A stretch of DNA of 64,000 bases from Prevotella sp. (lineage in GTDB: Bacteria > Bacteroidota > Bacteroidia > Bacteroidales > Bacteroidaceae). Below are positions 29,232 to 37,976 of this stretch, piece after piece. Location of the stretch: the NCBI GenBank assembly GCA_017442825.1, contig JAFRYZ010000030.1:38772-102771 (forward strand). The letters are read 5' to 3'. Position numbers and translations under genes: made by a program. The notes beneath the pieces are model-generated. The model worked only from the letters and a program-made list of their open reading frames with translations. It did no database searches and was not told where the DNA came from. Each line of letters starts with the position of its first letter. Within the stretch, counting starts at the first letter, position 1.

Positions 29232-29849
29232 ATGAAGAAGAAAGTTTATGCATTCGACTTCGACGGCACACTGACCACGAAGGACACGTTGCTGGAATTC
29301 ATTCGTTATGCCTGCGGAAAGAGGAGGCTGTGGATGGGATTGTTACTCTTTTCGCCATTGTTGGTACTGATGAAATTACATCTTTATCCGAACTGGAAGG
29401 TAAAGCAACTGTTTTTTGCCCATTACTTTCGTGGAATGGATATAGAAAGATTTGATGACCTGTGCCGTCGTTTTGCTATAGATAATAACCATTTGTTGCG
29501 TAAAAACGGTATCGCGGTTATCAGGAATGCCTTGGCAGAAAGTTCACAGGTGATTATTGTCAGTGCCAGTATCGAAAACTGGGTACGTCCGTTCTTTCTA
29601 CAGTTTGGTAATGAGGTACAGGTAGCATGTACGAAAATCGATGTCCGTCACGAACGGGTGACGGGAAAGTTTCTGACTAAGAACTGTTATGGTCAAGAGA
29701 AGGTGAAGCGCATAGACCGTGCCTTTCCACATCGTAAGACTTACGAACTGATTGCATTTGGCGACAGTAAGGGCGACAAGAAGATGCTGGAGTATGCAGA
29801 CCGCAGTTATTATAAACCTTTTAGAGCTGTTTCGGAGGTGTATGTATGA
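29232..29849 (+). CDS. HAD-IB family phosphatase
   Basis: 205 aa. Motif I FDFDGTLTTKDT (nucleophile D9), motif II VSASIENW (Ser) and motif IV AFGDSKGDKKML are intact, so an active phosphatase is expected. A membrane-like stretch MGLLLFSPLLVLMKL sits in the cap region. It starts 1 nt after the UbiA-like gene and overlaps the next by 4 nt. HAD-IB and UbiA domains are also found fused in other bacteria; the inferred role is removal of the 5-phosphate from polyprenyl-phospho-5-phosphoribose. Confidence 0.85.
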   Translation: MKKKVYAFDFDGTLTTKDTLLEFIRYACGKRRLWMGLLLFSPLLVLMKLHLYPNWKVKQLFFAHYFRGMDIERFDDLCRRFAIDNNHLLRKNGIAVIRNALAESSQVIIVSASIENWVRPFFLQFGNEVQVACTKIDVRHERVTGKFLTKNCYGQEKVKRIDRAFPHRKTYELIAFGDSKGDKKMLEYADRSYYKPFRAVSEVYV

Positions 29850-31273
29850 AACAGAACTTAACAAGAAAAAGTTTTTTGTCGTGGAGGCTCTTCACGATCA
29901 ATCGTGAAGAGCGGTGGGTTGCTCTGACAGCATTGGTGTTCTTCGTAGCATTGAATGCGTTGACAATAGCTCGCTATTATGAGCAATTCTCTCCACCGAC
30001 GGATGATTATTGGACCTTGTTCATTTTTGGTTTCAAGGTTTCAGGTTTTGACCCCATCACTTATTATGTTGTCTCGGATTGGGAAGCGCGTTACAATGTT
30101 TATCGTCATCCGCTGTTATCGTTCTATATGTATCTTCCATATTTGCTGAACAAAGGGCTGATGTGGCTGACGGGTATTAACTGTGTCCAGTTTGTGGTAG
30201 GTTTCATCTTAGTGTTTAGTGGTTTCTATTCGTTCATTTTTTTGTATAGGGTACTTAGGGAGATGGTGGATTTGCGCCACAGTGACGCTTTCTTATTGAC
30301 AGGAATGTTCTTCTCTTTTGCCTTCATCATGTTGTCTGCAATGGTTCCCGACCATTTTGTCATATCGCTCATGCTATTGTTGCTGACCATGTATGAAACA
30401 GGAAAGCACATGAAGGAACGAAAAGAGATGACGGTTTGGACGACGATAATCCTCTTTGTCGCTACGGCAGGTGTTTCGTTGAATAATGGTCTGAAGATTT
30501 TCATGGCATCGTGGTTTGCCAATGGCAAACGTTTCTTTACGCCGAAACATCTTTTCTTAGCCGTCATCCTGCCTGCTGCTCTCATGTGGGGCTTTTGCCG
30601 ATTTGAATATCGCCAGTTTGTATGGGAGAATGAACAGGCTCGCCATGCGTTGAAAGCACAAAAGCAGAAAACTGCAGCACAAAGGACAAAAGTCATAGAG
30701 TCAAAACCGACATCGACGGCAAAGAAAGACACGACCTCCCACAAACCTGTTCCTGTCTCGAAGCCGACAAAAAAAAGGCAAATCCAGGGTGCTCCGCTGA
30801 TGGGTGGCGAGTTCATGCGTTGGACAGATATCACCACGTCGCGCTGGGGTTCTGTCGTGGAGAATCTTTTCGGCGAATCTATCCAGTTGCATACTGACTA
30901 CTTGTTGCAGGACGTTTTCCGGTCACGCCCCATGATAGTATCCTATCGCTATGTCTTTCCCTATATCATAGAAGGCATCATCGTCTTGCTCTTCCTTACA
31001 GGTATCTGGATGGGCCGTCACAGTCGTTTCCTGTGGTTGGCGCTGTCGTGGTTTTTGTTGGATGTGGCACTTCACATCGGTTTAGGTTTCGGAATTAACG
31101 AAGTATATATCATGTCGGCACATTGGATGTTTGTGATACCTATTGCAATCGGGTATCTGTTCCGTTATTGTAATTTACGATTATTGCCGTGGATACGTGG
31201 GATTGTCATGTTGCTCATAGTGTACCTATTTATATATAATGGTAGCTTAATCGGTCAGTTCCTACTGAAATAA
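29846..31273 (+). CDS. Polytopic membrane protein, candidate GT-C glycosyltransferase (paralog 1)
   Basis: 475 aa with about ten membrane helices and a basic, low-complexity loop at residues ~265-310. Paralogous to the 31275 and 36579 genes. Blocks shared by all three: VSGFD (65-69) after helix 1, RHPL (87-90), PDHF, NGxKI, ENxFGES with YLLQDV, and EVYIMxAHW near the end. An invariant Asp in the first extracytoplasmic loop followed by HPL is the layout of GT-C enzymes using polyprenyl-phospho-sugars. I recall the family as DUF6080; function is inferred, not known. Confidence 0.7.
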   Translation: MKQNLTRKSFLSWRLFTINREERWVALTALVFFVALNALTIARYYEQFSPPTDDYWTLFIFGFKVSGFDPITYYVVSDWEARYNVYRHPLLSFYMYLPYLLNKGLMWLTGINCVQFVVGFILVFSGFYSFIFLYRVLREMVDLRHSDAFLLTGMFFSFAFIMLSAMVPDHFVISLMLLLLTMYETGKHMKERKEMTVWTTIILFVATAGVSLNNGLKIFMASWFANGKRFFTPKHLFLAVILPAALMWGFCRFEYRQFVWENEQARHALKAQKQKTAAQRTKVIESKPTSTAKKDTTSHKPVPVSKPTKKRQIQGAPLMGGEFMRWTDITTSRWGSVVENLFGESIQLHTDYLLQDVFRSRPMIVSYRYVFPYIIEGIIVLLFLTGIWMGRHSRFLWLALSWFLLDVALHIGLGFGINEVYIMSAHWMFVIPIAIGYLFRYCNLRLLPWIRGIVMLLIVYLFIYNGSLIGQFLLK

Positions 31274-31274
31274 A

Positions 31275-32690
31275 ATGAAAACCAGATTCCGTGTCTCGAA
31301 AGAAGAAGCAATTCCTGCATCTATCATGACTCTTGTTTTTGCTGTCATGCAGATGTTGGTGGTGAGGCGTTTCTTTGATACTGTCATCAGCAGATTGCAT
31401 GGAGATGGCAGCGACTTTATTCACGCCATGCCTGTTTCTGGTTTCGATGCCTATGCCTGCTCCATGCTTGCTGATTGGACGATAGCTTATGACCCATACC
31501 GTCATCCGTTAATAGCTTTATTCTATTATCCTTTGTATGGACTGAATCAGTTGTTTATTGGAATAACGGGACTGAATTGTTCCTATTTCATCATGGCTGT
31601 ATTCTTGTTGGCAGGGGTCTTCTACAGCTATGTCTTTCTATATCGTATTTGCCGTGAGTTGATAGGTTTGTGCCGTTTCGATGCGAATTTGTTGTCGGTG
31701 ATGTTGTTTTCCATGGCATATATCATCTTATCCATGCTCATTCCTGACCACTTTGGCTTGTCCATGCCATTACTTATTATTGCCTTGTATATATCGGGTT
31801 CGGCAATGAAAGCAGGATATCAATTCTCTGTTCGACAGACATGGCTGTTGTTTCTTCCAATAGCAGGATTGACTCTCAGCAACGGGATTAAGGTGTTTTT
31901 GGATGCATGGTTTGTCAACGGTAGACGTTTCTTCCGACTGCGTTATCTTTTGATGGCAATTCTATTTCCTTCAGCAATATTATGGGGGATAGCCTCTATA
32001 GAGAATAGTGTGCGGGACGATGTTAACAATGCTGTGAAGCTCAAGAACGATAAAATTTTCAGGTCACAGTTGTTGGCACAGATTACGGATACTGCCAGCA
32101 TCAAAGACAGCGCATATATTCATTCTCTGTTTAAGAGAGAGGTAAACAAAAGAATTTGGGCAAGGTATCGCCAGAGTCATCAATATGATCATATTCCAAG
32201 GCAGAAAGGGAAACCGATTAGTAATAAGGGATTTTTAAGTTGGACGGATTTGTCAACATCGCGATGGGAAACGTTTGTAGAAAACTTTTTTGGGGAATCG
32301 TTGCTATTACATGAAGATTACTTGTTGCAGGATGTTTTTCGCGGTAGACCTGTCATAGTGCATTATCAGAATGCATTTCAATATATCGTTGAGATACTCC
32401 TTTTATTACTATTTGTTGCGGGTGTCTGGTGTGGAAAACATTCTCGTTTTTTGTGGATGTGTCTGGCAGGAATGAGTGTCGATATTTTCCTTCATCTGGT
32501 CTTAGGCTTTGCTATAGATGAAGTCTATATCATGACAGCCCATTGGGCATTTGTCATTCCTATTGTCATAGGTTTTCTTTTAGCTTCCGTACCACTGCGA
32601 ATACAAGCATTTCTACGGATACTATTGATGGTGGCAACAACTTTCCTTTGGATATATAATGGAAAATTGTTGTTGTCATATTTGGTCTGA
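31275..32690 (+). CDS. Polytopic membrane protein, candidate GT-C glycosyltransferase (paralog 2)
   Basis: 471 aa, same family as its upstream neighbour, which ends 1 nt before. It has VSGFD at residues 54-58, RHPL at 76-79, IPDHFG, SNGIKV, FGESLLLHEDYLLQDV and DEVYIMTAHW. The N-terminus lacks the NREERW stretch of the other two paralogs. Last gene of the plus-strand operon; the convergent glycosyltransferase gene ends 3 nt away, so no terminator fits between them. Confidence 0.7.
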   Translation: MKTRFRVSKEEAIPASIMTLVFAVMQMLVVRRFFDTVISRLHGDGSDFIHAMPVSGFDAYACSMLADWTIAYDPYRHPLIALFYYPLYGLNQLFIGITGLNCSYFIMAVFLLAGVFYSYVFLYRICRELIGLCRFDANLLSVMLFSMAYIILSMLIPDHFGLSMPLLIIALYISGSAMKAGYQFSVRQTWLLFLPIAGLTLSNGIKVFLDAWFVNGRRFFRLRYLLMAILFPSAILWGIASIENSVRDDVNNAVKLKNDKIFRSQLLAQITDTASIKDSAYIHSLFKREVNKRIWARYRQSHQYDHIPRQKGKPISNKGFLSWTDLSTSRWETFVENFFGESLLLHEDYLLQDVFRGRPVIVHYQNAFQYIVEILLLLLFVAGVWCGKHSRFLWMCLAGMSVDIFLHLVLGFAIDEVYIMTAHWAFVIPIVIGFLLASVPLRIQAFLRILLMVATTFLWIYNGKLLLSYLV

Positions 32691-32692
32691 TA

Positions 32693-33997
32693 TCAGAAGC
32701 CGTTGTGTAGTTTGAAGATCTTATAGCCGGCTTTCTTCCATAAGGAAATGAAAGTGTCAATAGTAGGCAGAAAAGAATAAAGAATTGGGAACTTTGACTT
32801 CAGCAATCGCAGTCTATCTTTGAGTTGTTTGAGTTCAAAACAGGGATGAGCTAAAGGATAGATGTCATGTAGGTGCGTGTTCTTGGGTATGCATTCTGTG
32901 AGCAGTCGCTCCCATTCTTCAGCGATAATTTCTTGTGAGAAATGTTCATTGATAAAGCTGATAGCTTCATCATAGTTGTTGTCTTTCCTCTGGAGTTCCC
33001 TGATAATGCTGGCTGCAAGTTGAGACCGTTTTTTGTAAATGGTACCGTTTCTGATGGTATCGAGGTAGCCGGCACATTGATAAGCAGCAATTCTGGCACC
33101 TGCCATTTGCATTTCAACCCCACAGATGCAAAAAGTTTCAGTCAGGCCAGAAGGATTAGGAACTCCGACTTTGGTGATTCCGAGGATTTCTTCTTTCTCT
33201 TTGCCCATGATGCCCATGAGATGAACACCAGGAAGCAGTTTGTCTCCTTCGGTAAGATATTTCATGAACTTGTTCTCGTAGTTCTCTTCAGCCAAATTCC
33301 ATTTTCCCAATTTCCCTCCACCATACAATTCTCCATTTCCAATGACATAGAGTTCAGCATCGGGAATATCCTTCAAAACTTCTTTCCATGCCTTTGCCAA
33401 GATGTGAAATCCTTTTCCTGGCACAACGGCTCCCATGTAAGTGACGATATTCTTTCTTTGTGAGAAAGGGAGGACGTTGAATGTTGATGTAGTCAGTCGT
33501 GGAACGTCAATGCTGTTATAGATATATTCCGACTTCAGAAATGCCCTGTGGTCGCGGTAAGTGTCTAATTGTTCCCGTCCCACGTTGATAATCTTGATGA
33601 CATTCTTGCTTTTCGCATAGAGTTTCAGAGCTTTGTTGTCAGCAAAGTTGTGACACCAAATCAAGAGTTTGGTCTTTCCCTCTTGTGTGAACATGGTTAG
33701 CTCTTCGTCCGAATAGTGCTCGTGGTGTTTAAAAAGGAAGTAATCTATTTCCTTTTCCTGACAAATATGGTAAGCCTCCATGAGCTGGCTGACGTTTATC
33801 ACTTTTACCTCTTTTGGGAAAAGTGCTTTTTGCGGTGTAAACAGTATCACTTCAATACCATTTTCCCTGGTTGAGAGCAAGTAGGAGATGAGGCAGAACA
33901 TGTAGGGGGTTCCTGCAAAGCCTGGATTGCCTGAGGATATATAGCGACAGTCCATGCCTTCTTTGATGTTACCACGGAAGAAAATACCTAATTTCAT
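32693..33997 (-). CDS. Glycosyltransferase, GT4-like
   Basis: 434 aa, cytoplasmic, with a GT-B layout. The N-terminal half has RGNIKEGMDCRYISSG and the C-terminal half YMGAVVPGKGFHILAKAW, AELYVIGNG and NPSGLTETFCICGVEMQMAG (E-x7-E donor-binding region). It is the last gene of a three-gene minus-strand operon with the flippase and a GT2-like gene. Donor and acceptor are unknown. Confidence 0.8.
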   Translation of the reverse strand: MKLGIFFRGNIKEGMDCRYISSGNPGFAGTPYMFCLISYLLSTRENGIEVILFTPQKALFPKEVKVINVSQLMEAYHICQEKEIDYFLFKHHEHYSDEELTMFTQEGKTKLLIWCHNFADNKALKLYAKSKNVIKIINVGREQLDTYRDHRAFLKSEYIYNSIDVPRLTTSTFNVLPFSQRKNIVTYMGAVVPGKGFHILAKAWKEVLKDIPDAELYVIGNGELYGGGKLGKWNLAEENYENKFMKYLTEGDKLLPGVHLMGIMGKEKEEILGITKVGVPNPSGLTETFCICGVEMQMAGARIAAYQCAGYLDTIRNGTIYKKRSQLAASIIRELQRKDNNYDEAISFINEHFSQEIIAEEWERLLTECIPKNTHLHDIYPLAHPCFELKQLKDRLRLLKSKFPILYSFLPTIDTFISLWKKAGYKIFKLHNGF

Positions 33998-34021
33998 CTA
34001 TGAATGTTCTTTATAAAAGGT

Positions 34022-35047
34022 TTACACATGCCTGTCACGCCCAATCCACTTATTGATGCGACGCTGTAACGATTTTCCGATTTGCGAAAAATTGCCATAG
34101 TGGAGGTTCAACCATAATTCTTCAAACGACCGTCCGACTTTTATCCATGGGTGATTCCATGCATGAGTCTTATAGACATGTTCTTTATATTCCACATTTT
34201 CTATGACATATCGTGGATGTTTCAGCGGAAATTCCATTTCGTACCGCTTCATGGTAAAGATGCGTTGCAAACGGCGTGGCATGGTTTTCAAGGCAGAATA
34301 GTGGGTGGAGTCGTTGGTGGCTCCTACGTTATTGACCTGATTCCTTGTAGGCATAATGGCAAGACCGCTGTTAAAGAGCATCGTTGACCAAAAAATACTT
34401 TCAAAATATGGCTTTCCGTTGTCGCGATGATCGTGACACATCTTGATAAAGTCGCTTCGCACATTACGCTGTTTGGTCAAGGCTTCCAACTGACGCATAT
34501 TGAAAGTATCGTCAAGAAAGGAGTAGGTACCATCCCACTGCTCAACAACCCTACGCCATGAAGCCCAGCCCCAGATTGCAAAAACAGAAGTAAAGAAGTA
34601 GTCATAAGGCACCTCTGGGGTTATCTCATCAGTGTTGAAACCAGAGATCATCGTTATACGCTCATCATGTTCGTAGCGGTCGAGCATCTCTTTGCAGAAA
34701 GGGAAGAACGATTGTGACGGAACGACATCATCTTCCAGCACCATACACTTGTCTGACAAGGAGAACGCCCACTTGTGAGAGAGGTAGCCAGACGGATCGC
34801 ATCCTTGGTTCTTTTCCTGATAGTTGCGGTGCACCTCGCATTCCCAGTCTATCTGCTCGTCGCTGACAATGGCACGGCAAGCCTCAATGCCCGGCATGTC
34901 TTCCTCTCCTCTTGGTCCGTCTTGATAGAGAAACAGTCGAGAGGGGCGTGCTTTCTTCACTTCCGCAAAAACCTTACTAAAAGAGTCTGCGCGGTTGAAG
35001 AAGAGCATTAGTACGGCGATATCAGTTTTGTATGGGTGCTTTTTCAT
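34022..35047 (-). CDS. Glycosyltransferase, GT-A fold (HlpA-like / GT2-like)
   Basis: 341 aa. VLMLFFNRADSFSKVF opens a nucleotide-diphospho-sugar transferase fold, with VLEDDVVPS as the DxD-type metal motif near residue 120 and AIWGWASWRRVVEQWDG further on. This resembles bacterial proteins annotated as HlpA-like glycosyltransferases. The ATG at 35047 (MKKHPYKTDI) is preferred; the longer frame overlaps the flippase gene. 13 nt separate the two genes. Confidence 0.75.
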   Translation of the reverse strand: MKKHPYKTDIAVLMLFFNRADSFSKVFAEVKKARPSRLFLYQDGPRGEEDMPGIEACRAIVSDEQIDWECEVHRNYQEKNQGCDPSGYLSHKWAFSLSDKCMVLEDDVVPSQSFFPFCKEMLDRYEHDERITMISGFNTDEITPEVPYDYFFTSVFAIWGWASWRRVVEQWDGTYSFLDDTFNMRQLEALTKQRNVRSDFIKMCHDHRDNGKPYFESIFWSTMLFNSGLAIMPTRNQVNNVGATNDSTHYSALKTMPRRLQRIFTMKRYEMEFPLKHPRYVIENVEYKEHVYKTHAWNHPWIKVGRSFEELWLNLHYGNFSQIGKSLQRRINKWIGRDRHV

Positions 35048-35060
35048 ATATAAAGAGGTG

Positions 35061-36503
35061 TTATTTTTTGAATTTTGACAGGATGAAGTTGCTGCATTCT
35101 TCCATGATCTTGGCATGTGCGAGTCTTAAAACAAGGTAGTATATTGCGGCAGCCATGGCGACACGTGCCAAAAGGAGCAGTAGCAGGTTTGAGAAAGATA
35201 CCGTTGCGAAGTAGGTGAGTATCATGGTGCCTGCTGCAATAACAGCGAAAGGCATCAAATCTTTCAGTAACATCAATAGGTTGTAACCTGTTTGTTTCCA
35301 GACAAAAGAGTGCCAGACAAACATCCAAAGAATGTTCAACGCAGTATAGACGATAACCATTGTGCGTATGCCGTAGGGATAGAGGCAGAACATCAGGATG
35401 ATTTCGCAGATACCAAGGCAAAGCGTGGAATAAAGATAAATGTCTGAGCGTCCTTTGCTGATAATCAAGTTAGAAAGAAGCGTACTGATAGGTGTTAGAG
35501 CACCACCGATACAAAGAATCTGTAATAATGTTGCACTGAACAACCATTTCTCTGTTATCGTGATGACGATGAATTCGTGAGCGACCAAAGCAAAGCCGAA
35601 GAGCAGAGGGAAGGAAAGGAAGGCTGTGAACCTGACGAGCTTGCGCAAGGCACGAAGTTGTCGCTCACGGTCCTCGTTTAAATCAACAAAAACAGGCTGA
35701 GCTACCGTTTGAACCATACTCTGTAACAGGTATGATGCCTTGTTGTTCCATTGGTAAGCTTGGTTATAGTTGCCTGCATCCTTCGGAGTATAATAGCGAC
35801 CAAGAAGAATGTTCAGGATATTGTTGTTGACTTGTGTGATGATGGCTGTAAACATGATTTTACAGCTGAACCGGAACATCTGGCGGGCGGGAGTGAAGTT
35901 CCAGTGCAGGGATGGGCGCCAGTCGGAATAGTACCAATACATCAGGGTACAACAGAGGATGTATAGGTTGGATTGGGTAGCTAACGACCAGTAGGTGAAC
36001 CCCATCAATGCCATGGTGATGCCAACACCATTGGAGATGACCATTGCTGTTATGATGCTTTTTGCCTGTTGCTTGGTACGCAGGTTTTTGAACAGGTATG
36101 CCGATTGTGCCATACCGAAACTGGAGAATATGCATCCTAAGAAAGCATAGCGACATAAAGGCACGAGGTCTGGCGTGTGGTAATACTCGGCTATTAGCGG
36201 TGCAGTGAAGAAAAGTAATATGTATAGGCAGAAACTGACGAGAATGTTAAACCAAAATACCGAGTTGTAGTCTTGATGAGTAGGGCTCGGCAAGTTGGAC
36301 AATGCCACTTTAAACCCGCTGTTTTGCAATTCGGTAGCAATAACGGAGAAAATGGTAATCATGGCTATCATACCATAATCTGACGGTGAGAGAATGCGTC
36401 CTAGCACGATACCCGCCAGCAAACCGATAAGTTGCTGTGCACCGCTGCTGAATCCTCCCCAAAACAGTCCTTTTGCCGTTTTCTCTTTTAGTGTATCACT
36501 CAT
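35061..36503 (-). CDS. Wzx-like lipopolysaccharide/polysaccharide flippase
   Basis: 480 aa with about 12-14 membrane segments, in the MOP superfamily that flips undecaprenyl-linked repeat units. The N-terminus KGLFWGGFSSGAQQLIGLLAGIVLGRILSP and SPSDYGMIAMI are typical of this group. First gene of the minus-strand operon with two glycosyltransferases; its promoter lies at 36514-36521. No Wzy polymerase is recognised nearby. Confidence 0.88.
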   Translation of the reverse strand: MSDTLKEKTAKGLFWGGFSSGAQQLIGLLAGIVLGRILSPSDYGMIAMITIFSVIATELQNSGFKVALSNLPSPTHQDYNSVFWFNILVSFCLYILLFFTAPLIAEYYHTPDLVPLCRYAFLGCIFSSFGMAQSAYLFKNLRTKQQAKSIITAMVISNGVGITMALMGFTYWSLATQSNLYILCCTLMYWYYSDWRPSLHWNFTPARQMFRFSCKIMFTAIITQVNNNILNILLGRYYTPKDAGNYNQAYQWNNKASYLLQSMVQTVAQPVFVDLNEDRERQLRALRKLVRFTAFLSFPLLFGFALVAHEFIVITITEKWLFSATLLQILCIGGALTPISTLLSNLIISKGRSDIYLYSTLCLGICEIILMFCLYPYGIRTMVIVYTALNILWMFVWHSFVWKQTGYNLLMLLKDLMPFAVIAAGTMILTYFATVSFSNLLLLLLARVAMAAAIYYLVLRLAHAKIMEECSNFILSKFKK

Positions 36504-36513
36504 AGCTTGGGGA

Positions 36514-36521
36514 CAAAGGTA
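36514..36521 (-). promoter_or_regulatory. Promoter -7 element of the flippase operon
   Basis: TACCTTTG on the minus strand, 10 nt from the ATG at 36503. It is back to back with the plus-strand promoter at 36564-36571, so the 75-bp gap drives both directions. Confidence 0.65.
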
Positions 36522-36563
36522 CGAAATTCTTTATACATTGAACTTTAAACTTCAAACTTTTAT

Positions 36564-36571
36564 TATCTTTG
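36564..36571 (+). promoter_or_regulatory. Promoter -7 element of membrane paralog 3
   Basis: TATCTTTG lies 7 nt before the ATG at 36579, so the transcript would begin at or just before the start codon. A TTG at 36538-36540 is a weak -33 candidate. Confidence 0.6.
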
Positions 36572-36578
36572 CAGCCGC

Positions 36579-37925
36579 ATGAGAAAAGCATTAAGCATAT
36601 TTGGCATCAAACGTGAGGAACGGTGGTTGGCTTTAGTGGCATTGTTGTTCTTTGCTGCGTTGAATGCATTGATGGTTGCCTATCAGCACCCACTGTTTAC
36701 CAAAGGCGGAAACTTGGGATATTGGAGTATTTTTTATCAACATTTCCGCGTGTCGGGGTTCGACTGCTATGCTTATATTGCCATGTCGCAGTGGCGGTTA
36801 TTGTATGCCGTTATCCGCCATCCTCTCTATTTTGTCATTTTGTATCCTTGTTATCTGTTAAACCATTGGCAAATGGGGTGGACAGGTTTCAATATGGCGA
36901 TCTATTTGATGGCGGTGTTGTTGGTCGTGTGTGATGTCTATAGCTGTATTTTCCTGTATCGGATTCTGCGTGAGATATTGGAAATGCGGCGTCGAGAAGC
37001 CTATCTGCTGACAGCTTTGTTCTTCTCGTTTGCCAGTATCATGCTGACAAGCTTTGTTCCTGATCATTTTGCGTTTTCTATGCTGTTGCTGTTGCTTTCG
37101 TTGTATGTCTTCGGGTGTCATCTGAAAGCTAAAACTCCGATGAAACCGTGGAAAACGATGTTGCTTTTCCTGTTTTCGTCGGGCATCTCTCTGACCAACG
37201 GCGTGAAGATTGGGTTGGGGGCACTCTTTACGAACGGCAAGCATGTGTTCCGTCCCCACTATCTGTTCGTGGCTTTCGTCCTGCCCCTGTTCATCCTCCT
37301 CGGAGCATTCGTTTTTCAGAACGAGACGCTGGTGAAACCCGATACCGTGCGGTCGGCTTCTATCTTGGAAAAACGACTCAAGAAGGATTCCGTCTATGCC
37401 AAGCAGATAGCCGAACGGAGTAAGGAAGCTGAAAATAGAGTGGAGGGACAAATCATCGACTCGCCGCTTTTTGAGTTTACCGACGTGCGGACACCGAAGC
37501 TGGAAGCTGCCGTAGAGAATCTTTTCGGTGAGTCACTACTGTTGCACCGCCGCTATTTGTTGCAGGATGTCAACCAAGGACGTCCCGTTATCGTTGGTTA
37601 CGAGCAAGTATGGCAGTACGGTGTCATCGCTGTCGTTTTCTTCTTGTTCGTCGCAGGGGCGTGGATGGGCAGGAAGAATCGTCTGATGCAACTCTGCTTA
37701 GCGTGGTTTTCCACCGATTTGTTGCTGCATATCGCTTTGGGCTTCGGCATCACCGAAGTCTATATCATGGGTGCTCACTGGATGTTTATCCTTCCCATTG
37801 CCGCCGGCTTCCTGCTGTTGCGGCTTCCTTCGCGCTGGCGTATAGCTTTACAAGTACTCCTCCTCTCACTGACCCTGTTGTTTGTGCTCTACAACGGTAT
37901 GCACATTGTGCAATATATGTTGTAG
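36579..37925 (+). CDS. Polytopic membrane protein, candidate GT-C glycosyltransferase (paralog 3)
   Basis: 448 aa, third member of the family at 29846 and 31275. It has VSGFD at residues 58-62, RHPL at 80-83, PDHF, SLTNGVKI, ENLFGESLLLHRRYLLQDV and EVYIMGAHW. It is monocistronic, isolated from the other two by the flippase operon on the opposite strand, and has its own promoter. Its N-terminus (GIKREERWLAL) resembles paralog 1 (TINREERWVAL), so these two may be closer relatives. Confidence 0.7.
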   Translation: MRKALSIFGIKREERWLALVALLFFAALNALMVAYQHPLFTKGGNLGYWSIFYQHFRVSGFDCYAYIAMSQWRLLYAVIRHPLYFVILYPCYLLNHWQMGWTGFNMAIYLMAVLLVVCDVYSCIFLYRILREILEMRRREAYLLTALFFSFASIMLTSFVPDHFAFSMLLLLLSLYVFGCHLKAKTPMKPWKTMLLFLFSSGISLTNGVKIGLGALFTNGKHVFRPHYLFVAFVLPLFILLGAFVFQNETLVKPDTVRSASILEKRLKKDSVYAKQIAERSKEAENRVEGQIIDSPLFEFTDVRTPKLEAAVENLFGESLLLHRRYLLQDVNQGRPVIVGYEQVWQYGVIAVVFFLFVAGAWMGRKNRLMQLCLAWFSTDLLLHIALGFGITEVYIMGAHWMFILPIAAGFLLLRLPSRWRIALQVLLLSLTLLFVLYNGMHIVQYML

Positions 37926-37976
37926 TTGAGTGCTCCTCGCTTGTGCGCGTGCCCCTACAGAACCAACTAATTTTTA

